Both the position numbers and the translations under genes were made by a program. A stretch of DNA of 26,294 nucleotides, taken from IMG/VR virus record IMGVR_UViG_3300025890_000132, positions 1 to 26,294 of that record; one strand, written 5' to 3'. The stretch is from a virus. A model generated the notes under the pieces. It ran no database searches. It was not told the origin of the DNA and saw only the letters and a list, made by a program, of their open reading frames with translations. The stretch's first letter is position 1; the number at the start of each line of letters is the position of its first letter. This document shows, piece after piece, positions 16,040-21,519 of this stretch.

Positions 16040-16263
16040 CAGAGCTTGTCGTGATTCCGGGCGATAGCGGCGTTCGACCACATGAGCGCTTCTTCGGCTT
16101 TCGTTACCGCGAGAGCGGCTTCTCGACTGTCCGGCGCATGCTCCTGCATCGCGTAAAGGAAATTGCGAGCCGCCGCCCGCATACCCTGATGCGCAGCCAC
16201 TGCCGCCGGCGTGGGCGCGTGATGCTCGATCCGACGGTCGATTTCGTCGTCGGTTATTTTCAT
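16039..16263 (-). CDS. acb2: Acb2/Tad1-hairpin-like anti-CBASS protein, 74 aa
   Basis: The ATG at 16263 is chosen because it follows the previous stop closely and begins the conserved block; a longer frame lies within that gene. The 74 residues form two helices: ITDDEIDRRIEHHAPTPAAV then AAHQGMRAAARNFLYAMQEH, and DSREAALAVTKAEEALMWSN ending in AAIARN. The second block (P-x-SRE-x-x-LA-x-TK-x-EEA-x-MW-x-NAAIARN) is the signature of the small helical-hairpin family of Acb2, including T4 Vs.4. Acb2 oligomers bind cyclic di- and trinucleotides and so blind host CBASS effectors. Recognition here is from memory of the motif, not a search. Binding specificity cannot be read from sequence. Confidence 0.72.
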   Translation of the reverse strand: MKITDDEIDRRIEHHAPTPAAVAAHQGMRAAARNFLYAMQEHAPDSREAALAVTKAEEALMWSNAAIARNHDKL

Positions 16264-16553
16264 GCCGGCGGCATTCCCGTTAGCGGGTCGACCTCGGTAT
16301 AACCTCCCTCGAACGCCTCCGGAGGAGACGCGGACGCGTAACCGTCCTCGTAAAGCACGTAATACCAATTGCGATCTATGTCGTGCTTCTGATACCAGGA
16401 GCGAGCGACTTCGATCTCGTGCGGCGTCGGCTGCTCCCCTTCGGGCGCATCGGTCGGTGTTTCGCCGACCAGCACAAAAAAGCCCTTATTCTCGCGGACG
16501 TCGGCAATTTTCATTGCCTGCACGACCTTGTGCGAGCGGTACATTTTCAACAT
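16260..16553 (-). CDS. Unknown protein, 97 aa
   Basis: The ATG at 16553 overlaps the preceding stop, so it is preferred over a longer frame. The protein reads MLKMYRSHKVVQAMKIADVR, then GFFVLVGETPTDAPEGEQPT and WYQKHDIDRNWYYVLYEDGY, and ends in an acidic/aromatic tail. N-terminal beta strands followed by aromatic segments suggest a small alpha/beta fold. I do not recognise a family. It sits in a run of five small leftward genes between replication and packaging, a location where phages often keep host-interaction or anti-defence genes, and directly precedes the Acb2-like gene. Confidence 0.6.
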   Translation of the reverse strand: MLKMYRSHKVVQAMKIADVRENKGFFVLVGETPTDAPEGEQPTPHEIEVARSWYQKHDIDRNWYYVLYEDGYASASPPEAFEGGYTEVDPLTGMPPA

Positions 16554-16741
16554 TCGATAACCTCGCAACGGTCCAATCGGACCCAAGTTAGAGCGGACCC
16601 GAGACGGATCCGCACGTTGATGTAACTCGATCCTTTTTCGACTCGAGTCCCGTTAGCGACGGCGGTTTTGTACCTGCCTCGCCGCACCTTGTCGACGACA
16701 TGCTCGCGCCCGTCGTAACGGACGCGGTCGCCTGCCTTCAT
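16547..16741 (-). CDS. Small basic protein with KOW-like start, 64 aa
   Basis: The ATG at 16741 overlaps the previous stop (ATGA), and the frame upstream of it is only a shadow of neighbouring genes. The protein begins MKAGDRVRYDGREHVVDKVR then RGRYKTAVANGTRVEKGSSY and ends with an SALTWVRLDRCEVIEC segment. GDRVRYDGREHVV resembles the first strands of an SH3/KOW-type barrel, which can bind nucleic acid or protein. It is short, basic and probably cytoplasmic. No function is assigned. Confidence 0.6.
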   Translation of the reverse strand: MKAGDRVRYDGREHVVDKVRRGRYKTAVANGTRVEKGSSYINVRIRLGSALTWVRLDRCEVIEC

Positions 16742-16995
16742 TTCGCCACCTTCGGCGTACAGGCCTGGAAGGACAGCAAAGCAACCAGCAAGTTTCGGTA
16801 ACGAGCGTTTGCGCCGGGTTGCTGCAACTCGAGCTGAATGCAACTCATGAGGTCCGGAATAATGTGCGAAACCACCTTTTCGCCGTCCTCGAGCTCGACG
16901 GCGACGTGTATCACTGGGAAGTTGTCCGGAACCGGCAACGGTGCGCCCATTTTCATCTCGGCCGGGTCGTGTGCTTGTACGTCGGTACTCTTCAT
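16738..16995 (-). CDS. Unknown small protein, 85 aa
   Basis: The ATG at 16995 overlaps the stop of the preceding gene (ATGA). The 85 residues (AEMKMGAPLPVPDNFPVIHV, AVELEDGEKVVSHIIPDLMS, CIQLELQQPGANARYRNLLV) look like a short beta region followed by a helix. No known domain or enzyme motif is seen, and the family is unrecognised. Coupled overlaps on both sides make translation likely. It belongs to the same small-gene block as the KOW-like and Acb2-like proteins. Confidence 0.58.
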   Translation of the reverse strand: MKSTDVQAHDPAEMKMGAPLPVPDNFPVIHVAVELEDGEKVVSHIIPDLMSCIQLELQQPGANARYRNLLVALLSFQACTPKVAK

Positions 16996-17309
16996 TGCAT
17001 CGGCCCCTTGTGGTCTGGAGTGATAATCCGCGCCGTTTCCGGCGGCGGGCCGAGTCGATGAACCTGCGCCGGTCGCCCGGGAATCTGCGGCAACGGGATA
17101 GCCATCCAACGGAAGCACGGCCGATCGTCGCCGGGCGTTGCCGGCATTCCGTGCTGCTCCGGAGCTCCGCCGTAATCTCCGACCCAGAGCGACTCGCGAC
17201 CTTCGTCGTCAGCGATAACGACGAGGAGAGTCTCGGAAGCCGAGTCGGTCGCTCCGTCGCTGCTCCCGTGCCAATTCTGTACGGCGGCAAGGTGTTTAAC
17301 AGTCGGCAT
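16992..17309 (-). CDS. Unknown protein, 105 aa
   Basis: A 105-residue ORF starting at 17309 inside the end of the preceding gene and ending in an ATGA overlap with the next. The N-terminal half has a beta pattern (VKHLAAVQNWHGSSDGATDS, ETLLVVIADDEGRESLWVGD). The C-terminal half is rich in Pro, Gly and Arg and probably disordered. I do not recognise it. Translational coupling to its neighbours supports that it is real, but nothing indicates its activity. Confidence 0.55.
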   Translation of the reverse strand: MPTVKHLAAVQNWHGSSDGATDSASETLLVVIADDEGRESLWVGDYGGAPEQHGMPATPGDDRPCFRWMAIPLPQIPGRPAQVHRLGPPPETARIITPDHKGPMQ

Positions 17310-17547
17310 CGTTGGCCCCTCCGCGTTGCGCGCGCTCCGAGAGCTCGGCGTTCAGCGCCTCGAGAAGCTCGTCGGTCAGCTCGCGAGCCTCGCCGATTTC
17401 ATCCGCTAAGCGCGTGAGCTCGATAGGCTGCACCTCCGACTCGACGTGCTCATAGCACGCGCCACCGCGGCCGACGAGCAACTCCGGAAGCAAGTCTCGT
17501 GCGGCTGCACACTTGTCGCGCAATGCGACCAATTCGGTTCGTTTCAT
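17296..17547 (-). CDS. Unknown helical protein, 83 aa
   Basis: The ATG at 17547 (MKRTELVALRDKCAAARDLL) is preferred over the longer frame to 17613, whose extra residues are Arg/Thr-rich and out of character. The rest (ELTRLADEIGEARELTDELL, EALNAELSERAQRGGANDAD) is a charged helical protein, possibly a coiled-coil dimer, with two cysteines in the first half. It follows a 69-base gap after the DUF6475 gene, one of the larger gaps in the operon, and it begins the small-gene block. Function unknown. Confidence 0.58.
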   Translation of the reverse strand: MKRTELVALRDKCAAARDLLPELLVGRGGACYEHVESEVQPIELTRLADEIGEARELTDELLEALNAELSERAQRGGANDADC

Positions 17548-17616
17548 AGTTTCGATTCTCTGCCGGGTAGTTGTTGAACGCCGCCAGCGCGTCCCGGCAA
17601 CGCGCCGCGGCAAAGG

Positions 17617-18252
17617 TCACTGCGATAGGCGCTCGAGCAGAGTTTGCGCGGCGCCTTCGGCCGTCAGCATGGCGTGGACCGCGGCCGCCGGCTCGGAGCC
17701 GTTCTCGAGGACCCAGGCGACGCCGTCGGGTCCGCCTATGCGCCGAACATGCTGCTCGTTAAACGCGGAGCGCGGGTCGCTCTCGATCAAGCCGGGAAGG
17801 TGGGAAGGAAATACGGGAACGCGCCTAGACACCTGGTGCCCGCGGTAACGCTTCACGAACTCGTTACGCCGAAACGGCGTCTCCTCGAGCGTCCATCCGC
17901 AAACCTCGAGCCAGCCGCCCATTTCGACGACGCACGCGTGTATCAGCGGGTCATCAAACGCGACGGAGTCATATCGGCCGACGCGCTGCATAGTGAGCTC
18001 GAGTTTCGTCCAGGCCGTGAGCGCCCGAGAATCCGGGTCGCCTTCGATAAGCTCCGCGATCTGACCTGGAACGGCAACGAACCGCGAGCCGTTGCTCGCG
18101 TAGACGCCGAGAGCGCGCTGCACGTCCTCGAGGTCGAAGCGTTTCAGCACGGACCACCACAGGCGCAACGCGCCCGGTGTAACTTCGTGCCGGTAGAGAG
18201 AGGAAAAGTCGCTCACGGACTGAGCGAAGGCGCGCTTGTCTGCGTCATTCAT
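17617..18252 (-). CDS. DUF6475-like protein, putative helicase loader / replication protein P, 211 aa
   Basis: A 211-residue protein translated from the ATG at 18252, overlapping the end of the O-like gene; a GTG one codon earlier is possible. The N-terminus (KRAFAQSVSDFSSLYRHEVT, PGALRLWWSVLKRFDLEDVQ, RALGVYASNGSRFVAVPGQI) matches a phage family of the DUF6475 type, marked by L-x-x-WW-x-x-L and a terminal G-x-F/RF-x-P block. These proteins are found directly after replisome organisers and are thought to load the host helicase, like lambda P. Residues 80-130 carry a Trp/Cys-rich segment (EMGGWLEVCGWTLEE). Loader function is inferred from gene order and family habit. Confidence 0.7.
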   Translation of the reverse strand: MNDADKRAFAQSVSDFSSLYRHEVTPGALRLWWSVLKRFDLEDVQRALGVYASNGSRFVAVPGQIAELIEGDPDSRALTAWTKLELTMQRVGRYDSVAFDDPLIHACVVEMGGWLEVCGWTLEETPFRRNEFVKRYRGHQVSRRVPVFPSHLPGLIESDPRSAFNEQHVRRIGGPDGVAWVLENGSEPAAAVHAMLTAEGAAQTLLERLSQ

Positions 18253-19069
18253 CACGGGCGAATGCCTCCGCGGCTTGCTGGTTGTTCGATTCGATTGCGG
18301 CCGAGCCGCGCGGTCTCACTGTCTTTGCAGCGAGTACCCAGTTCTCGAGATAGCCTTGCTTTTGCGGTCCGAGGAACGAGGATAGTTGCATCACTTTCTC
18401 GGTGTTGGCAATACCGGCTCGTTCGCAGTAGTCCCGATAAGCCTCGACGGCGTGACGTACGCGGGTAACGTTCCAGTCGGGTTCGGAGTCGATAAGCGTG
18501 CGAAGCGCGGAGCACGCCGCCGGGTTCGGGTCACTGCCGGCGCGCTTTGGGTATTCCTCGCGAATCTGCACGAACGCGGCCGGGTAGTCGCCAGGGTAGC
18601 TAAGCCGGCCTTTCGCCTTCCGCGATTGCGATCTGTCCTCCTCTCCACTCCACTCCTTTTCCACTCCACTCCACTCCGCCCGGGAGCGCTCCTCGGTCGG
18701 TGCCGTATCGTTCCGGGAACTGTCCTGGACTGGTTCCGGAGGCTCCGCGAGCATCTCCGGAATCTTCGACGGCTGCGGCTTGCTCGGTTTCTGGTGCGAG
18801 CTCCAGGTCGGTATGCACAAATACGCCTTGCGGCTAACGGTGTACGATACGATCAAGCCTTCTTCCTCGAGCTCCTCGAGCAAGCCGACGACGTCAACGT
18901 CGTCTGACGGGAATACTTGCGCCTTTATCTGCATCGGGGAGAACGTCCGGCGCCCGTGGTCGTCGCAGAAATTCCACAGGCCGATAAAGAGCAACCGCGC
19001 GTCGCGGCTCACGTTAAGGACCTGCTCGCTCGTCCAGAACTCGGGTTTGATGCTTCGGATTCTTGCCAT
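18245..19069 (-). CDS. O-like replisome organiser / replication initiator, 274 aa
   Basis: A 274-residue protein with a classic phage N-terminal domain (residues 1-95): MARIRSIKPEFWTSEQVLNV, SRDARLLFIGLWNFCDDHGR, MQIKAQVFPSDDVDVV, LLEELEEEGLIVSY, YLCIPTWSSHQKPSKP. This winged-helix domain binds origin iterons in lambda O-like proteins. A low-complexity Pro/Ser/Glu linker (about 95-150) contains two EWSG units encoded by pentamer repeats, the usual location of an O-type origin. The C-terminal part (WNVTRVRHAVEAYRDYCERA, MQLSSFLGPQKQGYLENWVL) is helical and probably contacts the loader encoded next. It follows the regulator and a small unknown gene in the leftward operon. Confidence 0.8.
   Translation of the reverse strand: MARIRSIKPEFWTSEQVLNVSRDARLLFIGLWNFCDDHGRRTFSPMQIKAQVFPSDDVDVVGLLEELEEEGLIVSYTVSRKAYLCIPTWSSHQKPSKPQPSKIPEMLAEPPEPVQDSSRNDTAPTEERSRAEWSGVEKEWSGEEDRSQSRKAKGRLSYPGDYPAAFVQIREEYPKRAGSDPNPAACSALRTLIDSEPDWNVTRVRHAVEAYRDYCERAGIANTEKVMQLSSFLGPQKQGYLENWVLAAKTVRPRGSAAIESNNQQAAEAFARDE
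18636..18677 (-). repeat. GGAGT pentamer repeats inside the O-like gene (candidate origin iterons)
   Basis: Read on the minus strand, the linker of the O-like gene contains GGAGT x3, then GGAAAA, GGAGT x2, GGAGA and GGAGG in succession. The repeats are directly adjacent and encode the repeated EWSG units. In lambdoid phages the origin lies in the same place, the middle of gene O, and consists of short direct repeats bound by O. Here the unit is shorter than lambda iterons and a neighbouring AT-rich melting region is not obvious, so simple low complexity is an alternative. Confidence 0.4.
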
Positions 19070-19127
19070 TTGTTACTATCGCCTCGCGACTGCCCGCCAT
19101 CACGGCGGAACGTTGGTATTTCGATTC

Positions 19128-19367
19128 TTACTTGCCGGCGGCCTCGCGCCGCCGGTCTTTTTCCCGAGTGATTCGGATCCGCATGTCGCGGAGCCATTCT
19201 TTCGAACGCTGCTTCCGCCCGGGAACGCTCCAGCTTACCCACATCTCCCGCCCGGCCTCCTGGTTGTCGAGGAACCAGCGCACCAGCGCGTCGCGCTTCT
19301 CTTCCTCCCAGCGTTCCTTGCGCTCGATGTCGGCCGACGACATCAGGTCGAATAGCCGCTCCCTCAC
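19128..19367 (-). CDS. Unknown basic helical protein, 79 aa
   Basis: The ATG at 19367 overlaps the stop of the regulator gene (ATGA). The protein is highly charged: MRERLFDLMSSADIERKERW, then EEEKRDALVRWFLDNQEAGR and SVPGRKQRSKEWLRDMRIRI, ending in a basic EKDRRREAAGK tail. It looks helical and soluble, with no hydrophobic segment and no known motif. Second place in the early leftward operon, between regulator and replication initiator, suggests an early regulatory or host-interaction role, but nothing in the sequence shows this. Confidence 0.6.
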   Translation of the reverse strand: MRERLFDLMSSADIERKERWEEEKRDALVRWFLDNQEAGREMWVSWSVPGRKQRSKEWLRDMRIRITREKDRRREAAGK

Positions 19368-19582
19368 CCGAACAAATCCGGGCGCACCTCAGCGCGCGTC
19401 ACGACGTCGTCGGGAGTGTGAGAGCGGGTCGCGTCCTCGAGCGCCTTGCAGCGTGCCGCGCTCGCCGTCTTGTGCCCGCCGGCGACCTGGTGCAGCCACA
19501 GCACCGCGCACCCGACATCGCCGCAAACACGCGCTCGAGTGTCGTTGTCTTTGTGCTTGCGAAGCCAGTCGTTCAGTTGCAT
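19364..19582 (-). CDS. YdaS/Cro-like transcription regulator, 72 aa
   Basis: A 72-residue protein with the plan of YdaS-type Cro regulators: MQLNDWLRKHKDNDTRARVC then GCAVLWLHQVAGGHKTASAA and RCKALEDATRSHTPDDVVTR, ending in RAEVRPDLFG. The LHQVAGGHKTAS segment fits the second and third helices of the helix-turn-helix, and the terminal V-x-x-x-E-x-RPDLF is typical of the family. It lies at the head of the leftward unit and faces the rightward operon across a 92-base control region, so it probably binds there and sets the timing of both. In some hosts YdaS proteins are described as antitoxins, but no toxin partner is visible. Confidence 0.75.
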   Translation of the reverse strand: MQLNDWLRKHKDNDTRARVCGDVGCAVLWLHQVAGGHKTASAARCKALEDATRSHTPDDVVTRAEVRPDLFG

Positions 19583-19674
19583 AAATGTTTCCCGTTGTCG
19601 GATTGTGCGGAGCGTTCCATTATGAGACTATTTCCCTTCGCCGGAAACCCCGGCGCAGGCAACGGAGTCAACAA
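19583..19674. promoter_or_regulatory. Divergent control region with overlapping promoters
   Basis: The only divergent junction in the window. For the plus strand, TTGTCG (19595-19600) and CATTAT (19618-19623) are separated by 17 bases, a reasonable sigma70-type pair (4/6 each). On the minus strand CATAAT in the same place can serve as the -10 for the regulator gene, with a weak -35. Rightward transcripts would start near 19,630. The regulator gene has a GGGAAAC-type ribosome site before its ATG. Overlap of the two -10 boxes suggests mutually exclusive use. Promoter calls rest on sequence inspection only. Confidence 0.5.
19639..19655 (+). promoter_or_regulatory. Inverted repeat CGCCGG-AAACC-CCGGCG, candidate operator or leader hairpin
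   Basis: A perfect 6-bp inverted repeat with a 5-base centre lies in the leader of the rightward operon, 20 bases before the first ATG and downstream of the predicted -10 box. It could be the regulator's operator or an RNA hairpin. A related element with GGAAACC and CGCCGG sits before the exonuclease gene at 20,553-20,575, which favours a shared regulatory function. Confidence 0.4.
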
Positions 19675-19875
19675 ATGAGCCACAACCCTTTCGGCTGGTC
19701 TTACCCGGCCGGCGCTGAGCACGACCCCAAAGCGCCTTGGAATCAAGAGGACATGCCCGAGGACTGGTGCGACATGTGCGAATGCCAGACCGGATACATC
19801 GGCAAGTTATGGGATCCGAAAGACGGCTGCGGCTCGATTCAGGTTTGCCCGGAATGCCTGGAGGACCTGTTTTGA
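19675..19875 (+). CDS. Small cysteine-rich (zinc-binding) protein, 66 aa
   Basis: The ATG at 19675 follows a GGAG ribosome site seven bases upstream; a longer frame from 19585 would begin within the promoter. The protein reads MSHNPFGWSYPAGAEHDPKA, then WCDMCECQTGYIGKLWDPKD and GSIQVCPECLEDLF. Cys pairs C-x-x-C-x-C and C-x-x-C separated by about 20 residues form a plausible zinc ribbon. It is the first gene of the rightward operon and overlaps the next by TTGA. Small zinc proteins in early phage operons often modify host transcription, but that is only a possibility here. Confidence 0.65.
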   Translation: MSHNPFGWSYPAGAEHDPKAPWNQEDMPEDWCDMCECQTGYIGKLWDPKDGCGSIQVCPECLEDLF

Positions 19876-20054
19876 ACGCGACGACTTACGAATGGGACGT
19901 CGAGACGCTCGACGAATGGGCCGACGTCCGGGAGCACGACCACTCGGACGCATTCCTCGCGGTCGCGTTTTACGTGGTCGTCGGCGGCTGGCTATGCAGC
20001 GACGAGACGCGCGGGCGCGTTTGCTGCGGAATCCCTGGAGACAAACAACGATGA
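19872..20054 (+). CDS. Small unknown protein with TTG start, 60 aa
   Basis: The TTG at 19872 overlaps the preceding stop (TTGA) and has a GGAGG ribosome site seven bases upstream; no ATG start fits. The product reads MNATTYEWDVETLDEWADVR, then EHDHSDAFLAVAFYVVVGGW and LCSDETRGRVCCGIPGDKQR. It is acidic at the N-terminus with a short hydrophobic middle and three cysteines near the end. Its stop overlaps the next ATG (ATGA), so it is flanked by coupled genes. The hydrophobic part is too short for a confident membrane segment. Function unknown. Confidence 0.6.
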   Translation: MNATTYEWDVETLDEWADVREHDHSDAFLAVAFYVVVGGWLCSDETRGRVCCGIPGDKQR

Positions 20055-20530
20055 ACGACAAAACGTACGTGCGGCCGACGCCGCGCCAACTTAATAAGGC
20101 TGATTTATTGGGCTTGACTTCCGAGGAGCTGCTCGAGCACGTCGCGACATTGCGCCGCGTCGACCCGGTAACTACCGCCCTCGCGAACAAGCTCCGCAAC
20201 TCGCGCCTGATAATCGGCCATATCCGCAAGCTGCTCGAGAACATGAACGCGAACAACGCGCACGACGACCGCTTCAGTCTCGACGCCTCGGCGGTCGACC
20301 GGTGCTGCGATTGCGCGCACTACAACCTGCCGAGGAGCGAATGCACGCTCCTGGACATCGATATTCGCACGTCGACGGTGTCGCGATGCCCGCTGCACCA
20401 AACCCTCGACGAGCCGAGCGAGCCGATCGACGAGCAGGTCGTCGTCGTATGCGCGTCCTGTTACGTCAGCTACAACCGCAATCGCGACGGAATCTGTCCG
20501 AAATGCAAAACCGAGGAGGTCTTGCCGTAA
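20051..20530 (+). CDS. Zinc-ribbon protein, 159 aa
   Basis: The ATG at 20051 overlaps the previous stop and has a GGAG site about ten bases upstream. The N-terminal 65 residues form a helical region (LNKADLLGLTSEELLEHVAT, KLRNSRLIIGHIRKLLENMN). A cysteine/histidine cluster follows (C85, C86, C88, H90, C98, C113, H116) with CDCAHYNLPRSEC and CPLHQ, and a second C-x-x-C pair of pairs ends the protein (CASC at 134-137 and CPKC at 149-152), a typical zinc ribbon. Two zinc sites suggest nucleic-acid or protein binding. It precedes the exonuclease gene, so a role in recombination or early regulation is possible. Confidence 0.7.
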   Translation: MNDKTYVRPTPRQLNKADLLGLTSEELLEHVATLRRVDPVTTALANKLRNSRLIIGHIRKLLENMNANNAHDDRFSLDASAVDRCCDCAHYNLPRSECTLLDIDIRTSTVSRCPLHQTLDEPSEPIDEQVVVVCASCYVSYNRNRDGICPKCKTEEVLP

Positions 20531-20552
20531 CCGGCGAGCTCCCCTAATCTAT

Positions 20553-20575
20553 CCGGCGGCGGGAAACCTCGCCGG
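20553..20575 (+). promoter_or_regulatory. Hairpin CCGGCG...CGCCGG in exonuclease leader
   Basis: In the 69-base gap before the exonuclease gene, CCGGCG and CGCCGG form a 6-bp inverted repeat around an 11-base loop that contains GGGAAACC. No T run follows, so it is not a standard terminator. It resembles the element at 19,639-19,655 by sequence and location, which suggests a shared operator or RNA element. An AAAAAGGAA ribosome site follows before the ATG at 20,600. Confidence 0.35.
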
Positions 20576-20599
20576 CACAACAAAAAGGAATCGAAAACC

Positions 20600-21514
20600 A
20601 TGCTTACAGAACAACAACGCATCGACCGACATAGCGGACTAGGTGGCTCCGACGCCGCTTCCGCGCTCGGGCTATCGCCCTGGACCTCGCCGCTCGAGCT
20701 GTACTTGCAAAAGCGCGGCGAGCTCGAGGAGGAAGGCGAAACGACGTCCTGGCAACGCTGGGGACATTTGCTCGAGGACCTTATCGCCGAGGAGGCGGCC
20801 GAGCAGCTCGGCGTAAAGGTCGCTCGGCGTAACTCGACGCTCGCGCACAAGGCGCACCCGTTCATGCGGGCAAACATCGACCGGCGCGTATTGAAGGAGC
20901 GCGCGCTCATGGAGTGCAAGTCGAGCGGCTTTCGCGACGAGTCGTGGGGAGAGCCAGGAACGGACGAGATTCCCGTTTATTATGCGACGCAAGTGCACCA
21001 TTACCTCGAAGTGACCGACCTCGAGCGCTGTTACGTTCCGGTGCTATTCCTGCTGAATCGCACGATCGACGTTTACATCGTTGAGCGGGACCGCGAGCTC
21101 GGCGCCCGCCTTATTGCGGCGGAGGCTAAGTTCTGGAATGAGCACGTTATCGCCGGTGTGCCTCCTGAGCCTCGCTCTATCGCCGAGGTCCGGCAACTTT
21201 GGGGAGGACGTAGCGAGCTCGAGGTTATTGCGACGGACGAGGTCGACGACTGGCACCAGGAGCTCGAGGAGGTAAAGGCGTCGATAAAAGTCGGCGAGGA
21301 GCGCAAAGACAAGCTCGTATTTGAGATCGGGAAGTTCATGCAGGAGGCGTCTATCCTTATGCCCGCCGCCGGCGACAAGCCGCTCGCAACGCACAAGCCG
21401 AGCGTGTCGCGCGGTATCGACCAAACGAAGTTGAAAACCGACTATCCGGACGTTTACAGTAATTGCTTGACCGAGCGCAAGACTCGGCGATTCCTAAGTA
21501 AGAAACGAGGTTAA
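20600..21514 (+). CDS. YqaJ-type viral recombinase exonuclease, 304 aa
   Basis: A 304-residue nuclease with the YqaJ/lambda-Exo-like motifs in order: GGSDAASALGLSPWTSPLEL (15-34), WQRWGHLLEDLIAEEAAEQL (51-70), FMRANIDRRV with D94 (88-97), ECKSSGF with E105 and K107 (105-111), and VYYATQVHHYLEVTDLERCY (126-145). D94, E105 and K107 are the expected metal-binding and catalytic residues of this PD-(D/E)XK fold. Such enzymes resect double-stranded ends to produce single strands for annealing. The gene is followed at once by a probable partner protein. The C-terminal third (about 200-304) is a coiled-coil extension (DDWHQELEEVKASIKVGEER) as in other YqaJ proteins. Confidence 0.88.
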   Translation: MLTEQQRIDRHSGLGGSDAASALGLSPWTSPLELYLQKRGELEEEGETTSWQRWGHLLEDLIAEEAAEQLGVKVARRNSTLAHKAHPFMRANIDRRVLKERALMECKSSGFRDESWGEPGTDEIPVYYATQVHHYLEVTDLERCYVPVLFLLNRTIDVYIVERDRELGARLIAAEAKFWNEHVIAGVPPEPRSIAEVRQLWGGRSELEVIATDEVDDWHQELEEVKASIKVGEERKDKLVFEIGKFMQEASILMPAAGDKPLATHKPSVSRGIDQTKLKTDYPDVYSNCLTERKTRRFLSKKRG

Positions 21515-21519
21515 CCAAC

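Noticed and set aside
15179-16054. Plus-strand frame of 291 codons opposite terS and the nuclease gene
   Set aside because: The minus-strand products carry terminase context and nuclease motifs; this frame has none and crosses gene boundaries.
19094-19108. Hairpin CCGCC-ATCAC-GGCGG before the O-like gene as an operator
   Set aside because: Only a 5-bp stem without similarity to the other leader elements; such hairpins are expected by chance at this GC content.
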